NCBI RefSeq assembly: GCF_007989085.1
Contig: NZ_BJVJ01000006.1
Location: forward strand, 104,812-168,811
DNA from: Pseudonocardia sulfidoxydans NBRC 16205
Lineage (GTDB): Bacteria > Actinomycetota > Actinomycetes > Mycobacteriales > Pseudonocardiaceae
Direction of reading: 5' to 3'
DNA: 64,000 bases
A program made the translations under genes and the position numbers. The notes under the pieces are model-generated. The model worked only from the letters and a program-made list of their open reading frames with translations. It was not told the origin of the DNA and did no database searches. Of this stretch, positions 7,615 through 16,753 are shown piece by piece; the stretch's first letter is position 1; every line of letters starts with the position of its first letter.

Positions 7615-10542
7615 CTACGACGGGAACCCGTCCGCAACCGACGCCGCCAGCTCCAGCAGCGCCAGCCGCGTCGTCGGCTGGAGCCGGTCGAGATCGATCT
7701 CCGCGCCCTCCTCCAGGTGCCCGTCGAACGGGATGCGCACCACGGCACGGCAGCGCAGAGCGAAGTGCTCCGCCACCCGGTCGAGATCCACACCTCCCGA
7801 CGAGCGATGCACGCAGTTGATGACCGCCACCGCGTTGGCCACGAGATCGGTGTGCCCGTGAGCGTCCAGCCAGTCCATCGTCGCCGACGCGCTGCGCGCC
7901 CCGTCGATCGAACCCGACGACACGATGATCAGTTGGTCGGCCATCCCCAGCACCCCGTACATCGCGGAGTGCATCAGTCCGGTGCCGCAGTCGGTCAGGA
8001 CGATGTTGTAGAAGTGCTCCAGCAGGTTCACCGTGCGCCGGTAGTCGTCCTCGCTGAACGCCTCCGACACCGCCGGGTCCTGCTCGCTGGCCAGCACCTC
8101 CAGCCGTGACGTCCCCTGCGACGTGTAGGCCCGCACGTCGGTGTACCGGCGCACCCGCTGCGCGTCGCGCAGCAGGTGACGCACCGTCGCCGTCGTCTCC
8201 AGCGGGATCTTCTGGCTCAACGTGCCGCGGTCCGGGTTCGCGTCGACCGCCACGACACGGTCGCCACGCAGCGACGCGAACGTCGCCCCCAGCGTCGCCG
8301 TGACCGTCGTCTTGCCGACACCACCCTTCAGGCTGAGCATCGCGATCTTGTAGCAGCCCAGCAGCGGCTGGTTGACCCGTGCCGTCAGCTCCCGGCGGCG
8401 GATGTCGAGCGGGCTCTCACCAGGGTTGATCAGCTTGCCGGACAACACGTACACGGCACGCCGCCAGCCCGACTGCGGCGGCCGCTTGCTCGGGCGCAGC
8501 AGCCGGGCCGACGACAGGTCGCCGCCACCCAGGTCCACCTGCTGCCCGGTGCGGGCGCGCTGTGCCTCCTGGGCCGCCACGGCGCCCGGTTCGATCCAGC
8601 CTGCGGGGCGGCGGGTGTTCTCCTCCCGCGGCGGCCGCGGCCACGACGGGGGCGGCGGCGGTGGGGGCCACGACTGTTCGACGCGCGAGCCCCCGTTGCG
8701 TGGGTCCGGTCGCGGCGGGTCCTGGGGGCCCGCCCGGCGCCCGGACGGCCCGTCGGCGGGATCCGCGGGGCGGGACCCGTTCGGCGGGGTGTCGACAGAG
8801 GTCCGTGCCGACGCTGCGGCGGGTCCGCTCGTCGAAGTTCCCGTGGCCGCGGCGCCGCGGGGCGGGGTCAGCGGGTGGCGACGGGCGGCGCCGTCGGGCA
8901 TGTCCTGCCCCGCCGCGCGGCGGCCGCCGCGAGCCGGGGTGTCGTCGCGGCGCGGCTCCGTCCGGGGGACGCCCGGGGCGGGCGTCTCCGGGGGGCGCAC
9001 CGGCGCAGCGGCGACGGCCGGCGCCTCCGCGGCGCCGGGCGTCGCACGTTCGCGCACCGGCTCGCTCGCCCTGGCAGCGCTCGCATCGGCGCCTGTCTTG
9101 CCGGTACCGGTCGGCGGGGTGGCCGGGTCCCGGGCGGGTCGTGCACCCGGCCGGTCCGCGGGCCGCGCAGCGGGCTCGCCGGACCCGGTCGACCACGCCG
9201 CAGCGGCCCGCTGCGCCGCGGTGGACTGCCCGGCGGTGGACTGTGCGGCGGCGGAGTGTGCGGCGGCGCCCTCGGCGCCTGTGTCCGTGGTCCTGTCGTC
9301 CCCGATCGGACCGGGCTCGGCGGCGCCGGGGTGCTGCGGCTCGGTCGCCGGTTCGCGGCCCGCGTCGGAGACCCGGGCAGGGTCGTCGGCGGCGCGGCGG
9401 CCGACGGCCCTGGCCACGGCCGCGTCGACGGCGGGGTCGTCGCCGCGGCGGGCCGGGGCCTCGTGGGACGCGGTGCGGGCGTCGGCGGTGCTGCGGGCGA
9501 CCTGCGCGGCACGGGCCGACGCGGCGACCCGGTCGGCCCCCGCGTCCGTACGGACGTCGGCCGCGCCGGTCGCCTGCTCCTGCTCGGCGGCCCGCGACGG
9601 CTCCGCGGGCTGCGACGGCTCCGCGGGCTGCGACGGCTCCGCGGGCTGCGACGGCTCGGCGGCCCGCGACGGTTCCGCAGGGCGGGACGGCTCCGCAGGT
9701 CGGGACGGTTCCGCGGGCCGCGACGGTTCGCCGGGCCCGGTGTCGGTCGGTCGCGGGGTCGTGCCGCCGAAGGTGCGGGAACTGCGGGCGTCGCCGCCCG
9801 ACAGCGCGGAGGCCGGTGGGCGCCGGGTCGAGGCGAGCCGCGCGGCCTCGGCGGCGCGGCGGGCCGCGGCGACCCGGGCTGCGGCCGCGTCCCGGTCTGT
9901 CCCGGCGTGCGTCGGTGCCGCCCGCAGGTGGGCCGACGCACCCTCGCCGGCCGTGGACTCACGGTCGGCCGCAGGTGCTGCGTCGCGGTCGGCTCCCCAG
10001 CGGTCGGGCGCCCGGTCCGTGCTCGAACGGTCGGCGGCCGAGCCCGTGGTTCCGCCCCAGCGAGGCGCCGGGCGGTCCGGTTCGGGGGTGCCGGTCCGCG
10101 CGGCCAGTGCGCCACCGGGCCGGACCGTGGGCACGCCGTGCCCGGGTGTCACCGGGTCGATCTCGGACTCGAGGTCGTCGTCGGGATGGTCGGGGATGGC
10201 GCTGCCCCAGGTCCCCTGCCCCGGCGCGGATGCGTCGGTCCGCTCGGCTGCACGGTCGGGAGGGGACGCGGTCTCGGGCCGCGCCACCTCGGTCACGCGA
10301 GGACCGTCGGCGTCGCGCGGGCGCGACCGCTCGGGAACGGCGGCCGGACGTGGGACGTCGGCCGGACGCTCGACCTCGGACGAGGACGAGGACGCGGGCT
10401 GGTCCTCGGTGGGGGCCTCGTCGTCGGGTTCGACAGCGTGTTGCGCCCCGTCGGCCGCGCCGGAGATCTTCCCCCAGCGCTCCTGGACATAGCGGCCCAC
10501 GGAACCGTCCGGGTACTCCGACGCAGCCTTGCTCACGTGCAC
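7615..10542 (-). CDS. EspI-like MinD/ParA ATPase with very long disordered N-terminus
   Basis: 975 residues from the GTG at 10542; a second GTG at 10536 is equally possible. Residues 1 to about 660 are low-complexity Pro/Ala/Arg/Ser, including tandem PAEPSR or PAEPSQ hexapeptides at about 267-320. Residues about 700-975 are a MinD-type ATPase with the deviant Walker A KGGVGKTT near 740, VVAVDANPDRGTL and VLTDCGTGL. The architecture (disordered region plus SIMIBI ATPase) is that of EspI proteins of type VII secretion. No other ESX gene is present, so a secretion role is an inference. It lies 51 bases after ccsB and may be read from the cytochrome c operon. Confidence 0.85.
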   Translation of the reverse strand: MHVSKAASEYPDGSVGRYVQERWGKISGAADGAQHAVEPDDEAPTEDQPASSSSSEVERPADVPRPAAVPERSRPRDADGPRVTEVARPETASPPDRAAERTDASAPGQGTWGSAIPDHPDDDLESEIDPVTPGHGVPTVRPGGALAARTGTPEPDRPAPRWGGTTGSAADRSSTDRAPDRWGADRDAAPAADRESTAGEGASAHLRAAPTHAGTDRDAAAARVAAARRAAEAARLASTRRPPASALSGGDARSSRTFGGTTPRPTDTGPGEPSRPAEPSRPAEPSRPAEPSRAAEPSQPAEPSQPAEPSQPAEPSRAAEQEQATGAADVRTDAGADRVAASARAAQVARSTADARTASHEAPARRGDDPAVDAAVARAVGRRAADDPARVSDAGREPATEPQHPGAAEPGPIGDDRTTDTGAEGAAAHSAAAQSTAGQSTAAQRAAAAWSTGSGEPAARPADRPGARPARDPATPPTGTGKTGADASAARASEPVRERATPGAAEAPAVAAAPVRPPETPAPGVPRTEPRRDDTPARGGRRAAGQDMPDGAARRHPLTPPRGAAATGTSTSGPAAASARTSVDTPPNGSRPADPADGPSGRRAGPQDPPRPDPRNGGSRVEQSWPPPPPPPSWPRPPREENTRRPAGWIEPGAVAAQEAQRARTGQQVDLGGGDLSSARLLRPSKRPPQSGWRRAVYVLSGKLINPGESPLDIRRRELTARVNQPLLGCYKIAMLSLKGGVGKTTVTATLGATFASLRGDRVVAVDANPDRGTLSQKIPLETTATVRHLLRDAQRVRRYTDVRAYTSQGTSRLEVLASEQDPAVSEAFSEDDYRRTVNLLEHFYNIVLTDCGTGLMHSAMYGVLGMADQLIIVSSGSIDGARSASATMDWLDAHGHTDLVANAVAVINCVHRSSGGVDLDRVAEHFALRCRAVVRIPFDGHLEEGAEIDLDRLQPTTRLALLELAASVADGFPS

Positions 10543-10593
10543 CGACGGTAGTCGCGCGTGCCGCCCTGGTCGAGGTGACGTCGAGGGACGGGC

Positions 10594-11544
10594 TCAGCTC
10601 AGCCCGGCATACGAGTGAAGCCCGGCCACGACCATGTTGATGAAGAAGAGGTTGAAGACGATCGTCACGAAACCGGCGACGTTGATCCAGGGTGCGCCGG
10701 TGGTGCGCCAGCCCGAGGTGGCACGGGCGTGCAGGTAGGCGGCGTAGACGACCCAGGCGACGAACGCGACGGTCTCCTTGGGGTCCCAGCCCCAGAACCG
10801 GCCCCAGGCCGACTCGGCCCAGATGGCGCCCGCGATGACCGCGAAGGTGTAGATGGGGAAGCCGACGACGGTGACGCGGTAGGCGAGCCGGTCGAGGGCG
10901 TCGACACCCGGCAGCTTGGCGGCCAGTTTTCCCGTCTTCCCGGCCTTGACCAGCAGGTACAGGATGCTGGCGACACCGGAGACCATGAGCAGACCCGATG
11001 CGATGGTGACAGTGGTCACGTGGATGGCGAGCCAGTAGGACTGCAGCGCGGGGACGACGGGCGCGGCGTTGGCGTAGAGGACCGTCCCGCCCAGGAACAT
11101 GAGGATCAGGACGGGCGAGAGGACGAACGCGCCGACGGGCCGCAGCGACGGCGAGCGGCGCAGCACCACGAGCCAGCAGACGACGGCGGCGAGGCAGATG
11201 GCGGAGGTGAACTCGTACATGTTGCCCAGCGGCCAGCGCTCGGTGGCGATGCCGCGCGCCACGATGGCGCCGACGTGCAGCAGCAGGCCGACGAGCGTGA
11301 CGGCGACGCCCATCCGACCGCACTTGTCCGAGCGGGTGCGACCGGTGGGCGCGGCGGGGGTCTCGTCCGCGGCGGGGGCGTCGGCGACGTCGCCACCGCT
11401 CGTCGCCACCAACGTCTTGGTCCGCACCGGCTTGCGGTTGCCGACGAACTCGAACGCGTGCAGGAACATCGCGATCACGTAGACGGCGACGGCCCCGATG
11501 TAGAGGTCGTCGCTGTACGCGGCGAGGACCGGGTCGATGGGCAT
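10594..11544 (-). CDS. ccsB: Cytochrome c biogenesis protein CcsB (haem channel/ligase subunit, CcsA-like)
   Basis: 316 residues with about eight membrane segments. The signature WGRFWGWDPKE near 260 is the haem-handling WWD-type motif of the CcsA/ResC family. With ResB it forms the system II synthase, which moves haem outward and links it to CXXCH in apocytochrome c. The ATG at 11544 shares its A with the resB stop (TGATG), giving translational coupling and fixing the start. An overlong reading through resB in this frame is a shadow. The last gene of the operon that begins at hemL. Confidence 0.94.
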   Translation of the reverse strand: MPIDPVLAAYSDDLYIGAVAVYVIAMFLHAFEFVGNRKPVRTKTLVATSGGDVADAPAADETPAAPTGRTRSDKCGRMGVAVTLVGLLLHVGAIVARGIATERWPLGNMYEFTSAICLAAVVCWLVVLRRSPSLRPVGAFVLSPVLILMFLGGTVLYANAAPVVPALQSYWLAIHVTTVTIASGLLMVSGVASILYLLVKAGKTGKLAAKLPGVDALDRLAYRVTVVGFPIYTFAVIAGAIWAESAWGRFWGWDPKETVAFVAWVVYAAYLHARATSGWRTTGAPWINVAGFVTIVFNLFFINMVVAGLHSYAGLS

Positions 11545-13283
11545 CAGGTGTCTCCCCTGTCGGTGGGGCCGGTCGGCTCGCCTGTTTCCGGCGTTCCGGA
11601 CGATTCTGGCCGGTGGATCGGGTCGGACGGCTCCGGGGGCGGGTGACTCTCGTTCGCGGCGCCGAGGACCGCGGCGCGGAGCCGGTCGAACTCCTCGCCG
11701 TAGCCGGCCTGGTCGGTGCGGGCGAGGCCGCCGAGGCGGACCTCGGTGCGGCCGTCGCCCGCCGGCACGACGCGGACCCAGAAGCGGCGGCGTTTCACGG
11801 CGAGCGAGACGCCGAGCCCGGCGAGCAGCAGGATCGCGAAGATCAGCACGGTCTCCTGGCCGGGGTCGTGGCTGACCTGCAGTGACACCCAGGGGGTGAC
11901 GTCGTCGAAGCGGACCTGGGTGCCGTCGTCGAGGGTGAGCGACTCGCCGGGCAGCAGGTTGGCGCGGGCGACGCGGGTGAGCGCGCCGGAGTCGACCTGG
12001 GCCTGGTCGACGCTGAAGATCGACTGGCCGCGACCGTCGTCGAGGCCGAGGTCGCCGCGCAGCACGTCGACGGCGACCTGCGGGTTGCGCAGGTCCGGGT
12101 AGACCGAGGTGATGATCTGCCCGCCGGAGCTGGTGGGCGCGAACAGCCCGGTGACGGCGAGCTGGCTGTTCTGGCGCTGCGCAGGGTCGGTGACGCCGGG
12201 GCGTTCGAACTTGGTGGCGCCCTCGGAGAGCATCGTCGTCATGTCGACGGGCCGCCACTGGATCTGGCCGGTGCGCTGCTGCCCGTCGGGCCAGGTGACG
12301 GTGAACCGCGGCGCGTAGCCGTGGCCGAGCAGGTAGACGCGGGCGCCGTCGACACGCAGGGGGTGGTTGACCCGCAGGTCGTAGGAGCTCCAGCGGGTGG
12401 TGTCGCCGGCCTCGACGTCCTCGGCCGTCTGGTAGCCGATCTGCGCGCGGTAGGAGTCGGGCTGGCCGTTGGGCAGGTAGTCGGCGGCGAAGTCGTCGAC
12501 GCGGACGCAGAACGGTGCGAGCTCGGTGCCGTCGACGCGCAGCCCGGCGCGGAAGGAGTCGTAGCCGAGGATCGAGGAGTTGCAGAACTGGCTGCCGCCG
12601 GACAGCACGATGACCTGGCCCTCGTAGCCGAACAGCTTGCCCAGTGCGAGGCCGACGAGCAGCCCGACGAGGCTGAGGTGGAAGACGAGGTTCCCGGCCT
12701 CGCGCAGCCGGCCCTTCTCCGCCGACACGGTGCGGGCACCGCCCGGCTCGTCGCGTTCGGCGCGCTGCCAGGCGCGGAACCGGTTGCCGCCCAGCAGGGT
12801 GCGGACACGGGCGAGGACGGCGTCGGGCGCCTCGTCGAGGGTCGCGGTGGCGTGGTGGGGCAGCCGGGCGAGGTTGCGGGGGGTGGCGACGGGGTCGCTG
12901 CGCATGGCGCGGGCGAAGTCGAGGTTGCGCGGCACGAGGCAGCCGATGAGCGAGATCATCAGCAGCAGGTAGATGGCCGCGAACCACGGTGTGGCGAAGA
13001 CGTCGAAGAAGCCGCCCTTGTCGAGGATCGGGGCGAGCGTCGGGTAGTCGGTGAAGTACTGGTCGACCAGCTGCTGGTTGAGCGAACGCTGCGGCAGCAG
13101 CGCGCCCGGCAGGGCCGCGAGTGCCAGCAGGAACAGCAGGATGAGCGCCGTACGCATGCTGGTGAGGCCGCGCCAGGTGTTGCGCAGGAACGCCAGCACG
13201 CGGCGGGCGGCGGACTGCCGCGGCGGCCGCCCCTCGGACTCGGGGGCGGCGGCCTCGGGCGGCGCGGTCGGCGGGGAGGACAT
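11544..13283 (-). CDS. resB: Cytochrome c biogenesis protein ResB
   Basis: 579 residues. Three membrane segments lie in the first ~200 residues (starting near LTSMRTALILLFLLALAALP), then a large outside domain of about 350 residues, then a last membrane segment (VLIFAILLLAGLGVSLAV) near 505-525. This is the ResB/Ccs1 layout; the outside domain holds apocytochrome c for haem attachment. The ATG at 13283 overlaps the ccdA stop by one base (TGATG). An earlier ATG-like start upstream would run into ccdA and is rejected. The Pro/Glu-rich C-terminal tail is unconserved-looking. Confidence 0.94.
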   Translation of the reverse strand: MSSPPTAPPEAAAPESEGRPPRQSAARRVLAFLRNTWRGLTSMRTALILLFLLALAALPGALLPQRSLNQQLVDQYFTDYPTLAPILDKGGFFDVFATPWFAAIYLLLMISLIGCLVPRNLDFARAMRSDPVATPRNLARLPHHATATLDEAPDAVLARVRTLLGGNRFRAWQRAERDEPGGARTVSAEKGRLREAGNLVFHLSLVGLLVGLALGKLFGYEGQVIVLSGGSQFCNSSILGYDSFRAGLRVDGTELAPFCVRVDDFAADYLPNGQPDSYRAQIGYQTAEDVEAGDTTRWSSYDLRVNHPLRVDGARVYLLGHGYAPRFTVTWPDGQQRTGQIQWRPVDMTTMLSEGATKFERPGVTDPAQRQNSQLAVTGLFAPTSSGGQIITSVYPDLRNPQVAVDVLRGDLGLDDGRGQSIFSVDQAQVDSGALTRVARANLLPGESLTLDDGTQVRFDDVTPWVSLQVSHDPGQETVLIFAILLLAGLGVSLAVKRRRFWVRVVPAGDGRTEVRLGGLARTDQAGYGEEFDRLRAAVLGAANESHPPPEPSDPIHRPESSGTPETGEPTGPTDRGDT

Positions 13284-14071
13284 CAGAGGGCCGGGGTGAA
13301 TCCGGCGACGGCGGTCTGCAGGCCGACGAGCAGCCCGTTCCACACCCCGGACAGCAGCAGGATCCCGACGACGACGAGCAGCACGCCACCGGCGATCTGG
13401 ATTCCGCGGGTGTGGCGGCGCAGCCAGCCCAGCGCACGCACGGCCGACGACGCACCCACCGCGATCAGCACGAACGGCAGCCCGAGACCGGCGCAGTAGG
13501 AGAGGGTGAGGACGACACCGCGCAGCGACCCGCCCCCGGTCCCCGCGGCGACGGCGACGACCCCGGCCAGCGTCGGCCCGATGCAGGGCACCCAGCCGAG
13601 CCCGAAGACCGCGCCGAGCAGGGGCGCGCCCCAGATGCCCGCGCGCGGCACCCAGTGCACGCGGCGTTCACGCTGCAGCACCGGCACGAGCCCGACGAAC
13701 GCCAACCCCATCACGATCATGACGACGCCACCGACGCGCTGCAGCAGCTCCATGTTGCGTACGAGCGCGTCGGACAGCCAGACGACGCCGACGAGGATCG
13801 CGCCGAACACGACGGTGAACCCGGCGACGAACAACGCCGCGGCGCCCGCGACCCGCCACCTGCCCCGGCGACGGCCGCGGCGGTCGCCCGCGTCGGCGGG
13901 GGTGGTGGCCGGAATGTCGGCGCCGACGAGACCCGCGAGGTAGGCCAGGTAGCCGGGGACCAGCGGGACCACGCACGGGGAGGCGAAGCTGACCGCTCCG
14001 GCGAGCACGGCGACCGCCGCTGCGACCAGCAGCGGTCCCGATATCGCGAGGGCGGTCGACGCGTCCATCAC
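13283..14071 (-). CDS. ccdA: Cytochrome c biogenesis thiol transporter CcdA
   Basis: 262 residues, six membrane segments. The two redox cysteines sit in the conserved SFASPCVVPLVPGYLAYL (near 32) and LGWVPCIGPTLAG (near 165). CcdA carries electrons from cytoplasmic thioredoxin to outside thioredoxin-like proteins, keeping CXXCH cysteines reduced. Overlap with resB (TGATG) and the TlpA/ResA gene 81 bases upstream on the same strand fit that job. Arg-rich linker residues at about 60-75 lie in a cytoplasmic loop. The ATG at 14071 begins MMDASTALAIS; a second ATG one codon later is possible. Confidence 0.94.
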   Translation of the reverse strand: MMDASTALAISGPLLVAAAVAVLAGAVSFASPCVVPLVPGYLAYLAGLVGADIPATTPADAGDRRGRRRGRWRVAGAAALFVAGFTVVFGAILVGVVWLSDALVRNMELLQRVGGVVMIVMGLAFVGLVPVLQRERRVHWVPRAGIWGAPLLGAVFGLGWVPCIGPTLAGVVAVAAGTGGGSLRGVVLTLSYCAGLGLPFVLIAVGASSAVRALGWLRRHTRGIQIAGGVLLVVVGILLLSGVWNGLLVGLQTAVAGFTPAL

Positions 14072-14152
14072 CGATCAGGGTATGTCTGCGGGTGCCCGGC
14101 TCCCCCACCGGGTTCTACAGCGTGTAGTGCGTGTGAGGCCGGGGTCACCGGG

Positions 14153-14746
14153 TCAGGCCTGCGGCTCGGCGGCGACCCGCATGAGCAGCGGGACGAGGTC
14201 GCTCGGCTGGACCCGCGTCAGGAACACCGCCGCGACCCGGTGCTGCCGGTCGAGCACGATCGTCGACGGCACCGTGTTGCGCGGATAGCCCGACAGCGCG
14301 GCCAGCGTCCGCCCGGGCGGGTCGAAGATCGACTGGTACTTCAGGCCGCGATCGCGGACGAAGTCGGTGGCGGCGGCACGGTCGTCGCGCACGTCGATCC
14401 CCAGCATGTCGACGCCCTGGCCCGCCGTCTGCTCGAGCGAGAACTCCAGGTCGGGCGCCTCCGCCCGGCACGGCCCACACCACGAACCCCAGATGTTGAC
14501 GACGAGCACCTTGCCCTTGTAGTCGTCGGTACCGATGGTCTTCCCCTGCTCCAGCAGGCTCTCCCCGCTCAGCGCGGGCAGCGCGGCACGCGACGACGGC
14601 GGGTCGTACAGGATCGTCGTCTTCCCGCCGGGGGCGACGAACTGGAACTCCTGGCCGGTCACGACCGCGTCCTTGCCGGTGGTGCCGCAGCCGGCGACGA
14701 CCAGCACCGCGAGCAGCGCCGCCAGCGCGGGGAGGAGCCGTCTCAT
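14153..14746 (-). CDS. TlpA/ResA-like thioredoxin lipoprotein
   Basis: 197 residues. The N-terminus is a lipoprotein signal peptide with lipobox VVAGC at about 17-21. The thioredoxin fold carries NIWGSWCGPCRAEAPDL, with the CGPC active site near 92-95, and the cis-proline in NTVPST. By family it reduces apocytochrome c cysteines outside the membrane, taking electrons from CcdA next door. The ATG at 14746 overlaps the phosphatase stop by four bases (ATGA), which fixes the start. Longer in-frame readings upstream lie inside the phosphatase gene and are shadows. Confidence 0.93.
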   Translation of the reverse strand: MRRLLPALAALLAVLVVAGCGTTGKDAVVTGQEFQFVAPGGKTTILYDPPSSRAALPALSGESLLEQGKTIGTDDYKGKVLVVNIWGSWCGPCRAEAPDLEFSLEQTAGQGVDMLGIDVRDDRAAATDFVRDRGLKYQSIFDPPGRTLAALSGYPRNTVPSTIVLDRQHRVAAVFLTRVQPSDLVPLLMRVAAEPQA

Positions 14747-15381
14747 GCGCCGGTCACGGTGGGGTCGCTCGATCCGGCGGGCTCGCTGTAGCGCAGGCCG
14801 GTGAGCTCCGATCCGGTGAACTCCAGCGTCGTCAACGACGCGAGCGCGCACTGCCGGCGGCGCGGGTCGTGCCAGAGCCGCTGCCCCAGCAGGTAGCGGC
14901 GCAACGTCCAGATCGGCAGCTGGTGCGACACGCACACGGCCTCGCGACCCACGGCCAGCTCCCGGGCGTGGTGCGCGGCGCCGAGCATGCGGTGCGCGAT
15001 CCGCAGGTACGGCTCGCCCCACGACGGCCTGAACGGGTCACGCATCAGCGGCCAGTTCGCGGGCCGGCGCAGCGCCCCGTCGCCCACCCCGAACTTCGTG
15101 CCCTCGAACCGGTTCTCCGACTCGATGAGCCCGTCGTCGGTGACGATCTCGACGCCGTGCGCAGCCGCGATCGGCGCGGCCGTCTCCTGCGCCCGCAGCA
15201 GCGGGGAGGCGACGACGACCGCGATGTCGTTGTCCACCAACGTCTTCGCGACGGTCTCGGCCTGGGCCCGGCCGCGCTCGGCCAGGTGGTAGCCCGGCAG
15301 GCGCCCGTAGAGGATGCCCTCCGGGTTGTGCACCTCGCCGTGGCGGAGCATGTGGACGAGCGTGCGCTGCTGTCCGCTCAT
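14743..15381 (-). CDS. Histidine phosphatase family protein (phosphoglycerate mutase-like)
   Basis: 212 residues. The catalytic [19 protein letters not shown] lies at about 13-31 (RHG with the phospho-accepting His), and [10 protein letters not shown] near 150 carries the second His. The family removes phosphate from small molecules or proteins; the substrate is not known. Its place between hemL and the thioredoxin gene is the same in mycobacteria, and both neighbours overlap it by four bases, so expression is coupled to haem and cytochrome c genes. Whether it acts in that pathway is not shown. Confidence 0.9.
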   Translation of the reverse strand: MSGQQRTLVHMLRHGEVHNPEGILYGRLPGYHLAERGRAQAETVAKTLVDNDIAVVVASPLLRAQETAAPIAAAHGVEIVTDDGLIESENRFEGTKFGVGDGALRRPANWPLMRDPFRPSWGEPYLRIAHRMLGAAHHARELAVGREAVCVSHQLPIWTLRRYLLGQRLWHDPRRRQCALASLTTLEFTGSELTGLRYSEPAGSSDPTVTGA

Positions 15382-16691
15382 GCCGCGGCCGCCGCCGCGG
15401 CGGCCGCGGGCAGGGCGTCGGCGATGACGGCGAACGCGTCGTCGTCGAGCGCCGCGGAGACGAACCAGGCCTCGAACGCGCTCGGCGGGGGGTAGACGCC
15501 CCGTTCGAGCAGGGCGTGGAAGAACGGCGCGAACCGGTGGGTCTGCGCGGCCTTCGCGGTCGTGTAGTCGACGACACGGTCCTCGCTGAAGAACACCGAC
15601 AGCAGGTTCCCCGCGAACTGCACTCGATGGGCGACCCCGGCCGCGGTGAGCGCGTCGCCGATCAGCCCGCCGAGACGCCGGGCGTTGGCGTCGAGCGCGC
15701 GGTAGACCTCCGCGTCGGCCAGCCGCAACGTCGCGAGCCCCGCAGCGACGGCGACGGGATTCCCCGACAGCGTGCCCGCCTGGTAGACCGGCCCGGCCGG
15801 CGCCAGGAACGACATGTGCTCACGCGACCCGCCGAACGCCGCCGCGGGCAGCCCGCCCGACATGACCTTGCCGAACGTGTACAAGTCACCGGCCACACCG
15901 TCGACGCCGTGCCAGCCCGACGGACTGACCCGGAACCCGGTCATGACCTCGTCCATGATCAGCAACGCACCGTGCTCCCGGGTCACCGTGCGCAGGCCCT
16001 CGTTGAAGCCCTCGACGGGCGCGACCGCACCCATGTTGCCCGCCGCCGGCTCGGTGATCACGCACGCGATCTCGGCGCCGCGGGCCGCGAACACCTCGCG
16101 GACGGCCTCGATGTCGTTGTAGGGCAGAACGATCGTGTCGGCCGCCTGCGCACCGGTGACGCCCGGGCTCGTCGGCAGCCCCAGTGTCGCCACACCCGAG
16201 CCCGCCTCGGCCAGCAACGCGTCCACGTGGCCGTGGTAGCACCCCGCGAACTTGACGACGGCCGCGCGCCCCGTGATGCCCCGCGCCAGCCGGATGGCGC
16301 TCATCGTCGCCTCGGTGCCGGAGTTGACCAGCCGCACCTGCTCCACCGGCGCGACCCGGCCGATGATCTCCTCCGCCAGCTCGACCTCCGACGGTGTCGG
16401 AGCGCCGAACGACAGTCCGCCCGCGGCCGCGGCCTGCACCGCCTCGACGACCTGCGGGTGCGCATGCCCCAGGATCATCGGCCCCCACGACGACACCAGG
16501 TCGACGTAGCGGTTGCCGTCGGCGTCGGTCAGCCAGGGGCCCTGCGCGGACACCATGAACCGCGGCGTCCCGCCCACGGCGTTGAACGCCCGCACCGGCG
16601 AGTTGACCCCACCGGGGATGGCGGCTCCCGCCCGCTCGAACAAGCGGGCCGAGACCTCGGAGACCTGGGCAGCGTGCGTCGACGAACTCAC
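15378..16691 (-). CDS. hemL: Glutamate-1-semialdehyde 2,1-aminomutase (HemL)
   Basis: About 437 residues. PLP-dependent enzyme making 5-aminolevulinate from glutamate-1-semialdehyde, the product of HemA, in the C5 haem route. [12 protein letters not shown] near the start, [23 protein letters not shown] and the PLP-lysine motif [14 protein letters not shown] are all present. I place the start at GTG 16691 (VSSSTHAAQ): GTG 16718 would lie inside a terminator hairpin (16709-16731) of the gene upstream. The C-terminus ends in a run of nine alanines, unlike the usual end. It is first in the overlapping operon reaching ccsB. Confidence 0.93.
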   Translation of the reverse strand: MSSSTHAAQVSEVSARLFERAGAAIPGGVNSPVRAFNAVGGTPRFMVSAQGPWLTDADGNRYVDLVSSWGPMILGHAHPQVVEAVQAAAAGGLSFGAPTPSEVELAEEIIGRVAPVEQVRLVNSGTEATMSAIRLARGITGRAAVVKFAGCYHGHVDALLAEAGSGVATLGLPTSPGVTGAQAADTIVLPYNDIEAVREVFAARGAEIACVITEPAAGNMGAVAPVEGFNEGLRTVTREHGALLIMDEVMTGFRVSPSGWHGVDGVAGDLYTFGKVMSGGLPAAAFGGSREHMSFLAPAGPVYQAGTLSGNPVAVAAGLATLRLADAEVYRALDANARRLGGLIGDALTAAGVAHRVQFAGNLLSVFFSEDRVVDYTTAKAAQTHRFAPFFHALLERGVYPPPSAFEAWFVSAALDDDAFAVIADALPAAAAAAAAA

Positions 16692-16708
16692 GACCTCCAG
16701 TCTGGCAG

Positions 16709-16731
16709 CCGCCCGCACGGTGTGCGGGCGG
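16709..16731 (-). terminator. Hairpin between the Q/Y-rich membrane protein gene and hemL
   Basis: CCGCCCGCAC and GTGCGGGCGG form a perfect 10-bp stem with a GGT loop. It lies 23 bases past the stop of the membrane protein gene and upstream of the chosen hemL GTG. No T-run follows, as usual for GC-rich actinobacterial terminators. Confidence 0.65.
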
Positions 16732-16753
16732 CCCCTCCGGAATCAGCCTGACG

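Noticed and set aside
10594..13455. A 953-residue ResB-CcsB fusion in one frame
   Set aside because: The ResB part is in another frame; the stop and start overlap as TGATG, and only the CcsB part of this frame is real.
16692..16718. GTG 16718 as hemL start
   Set aside because: It falls in the stem of a terminator hairpin, and the extra nine residues do not match HemL N-termini.
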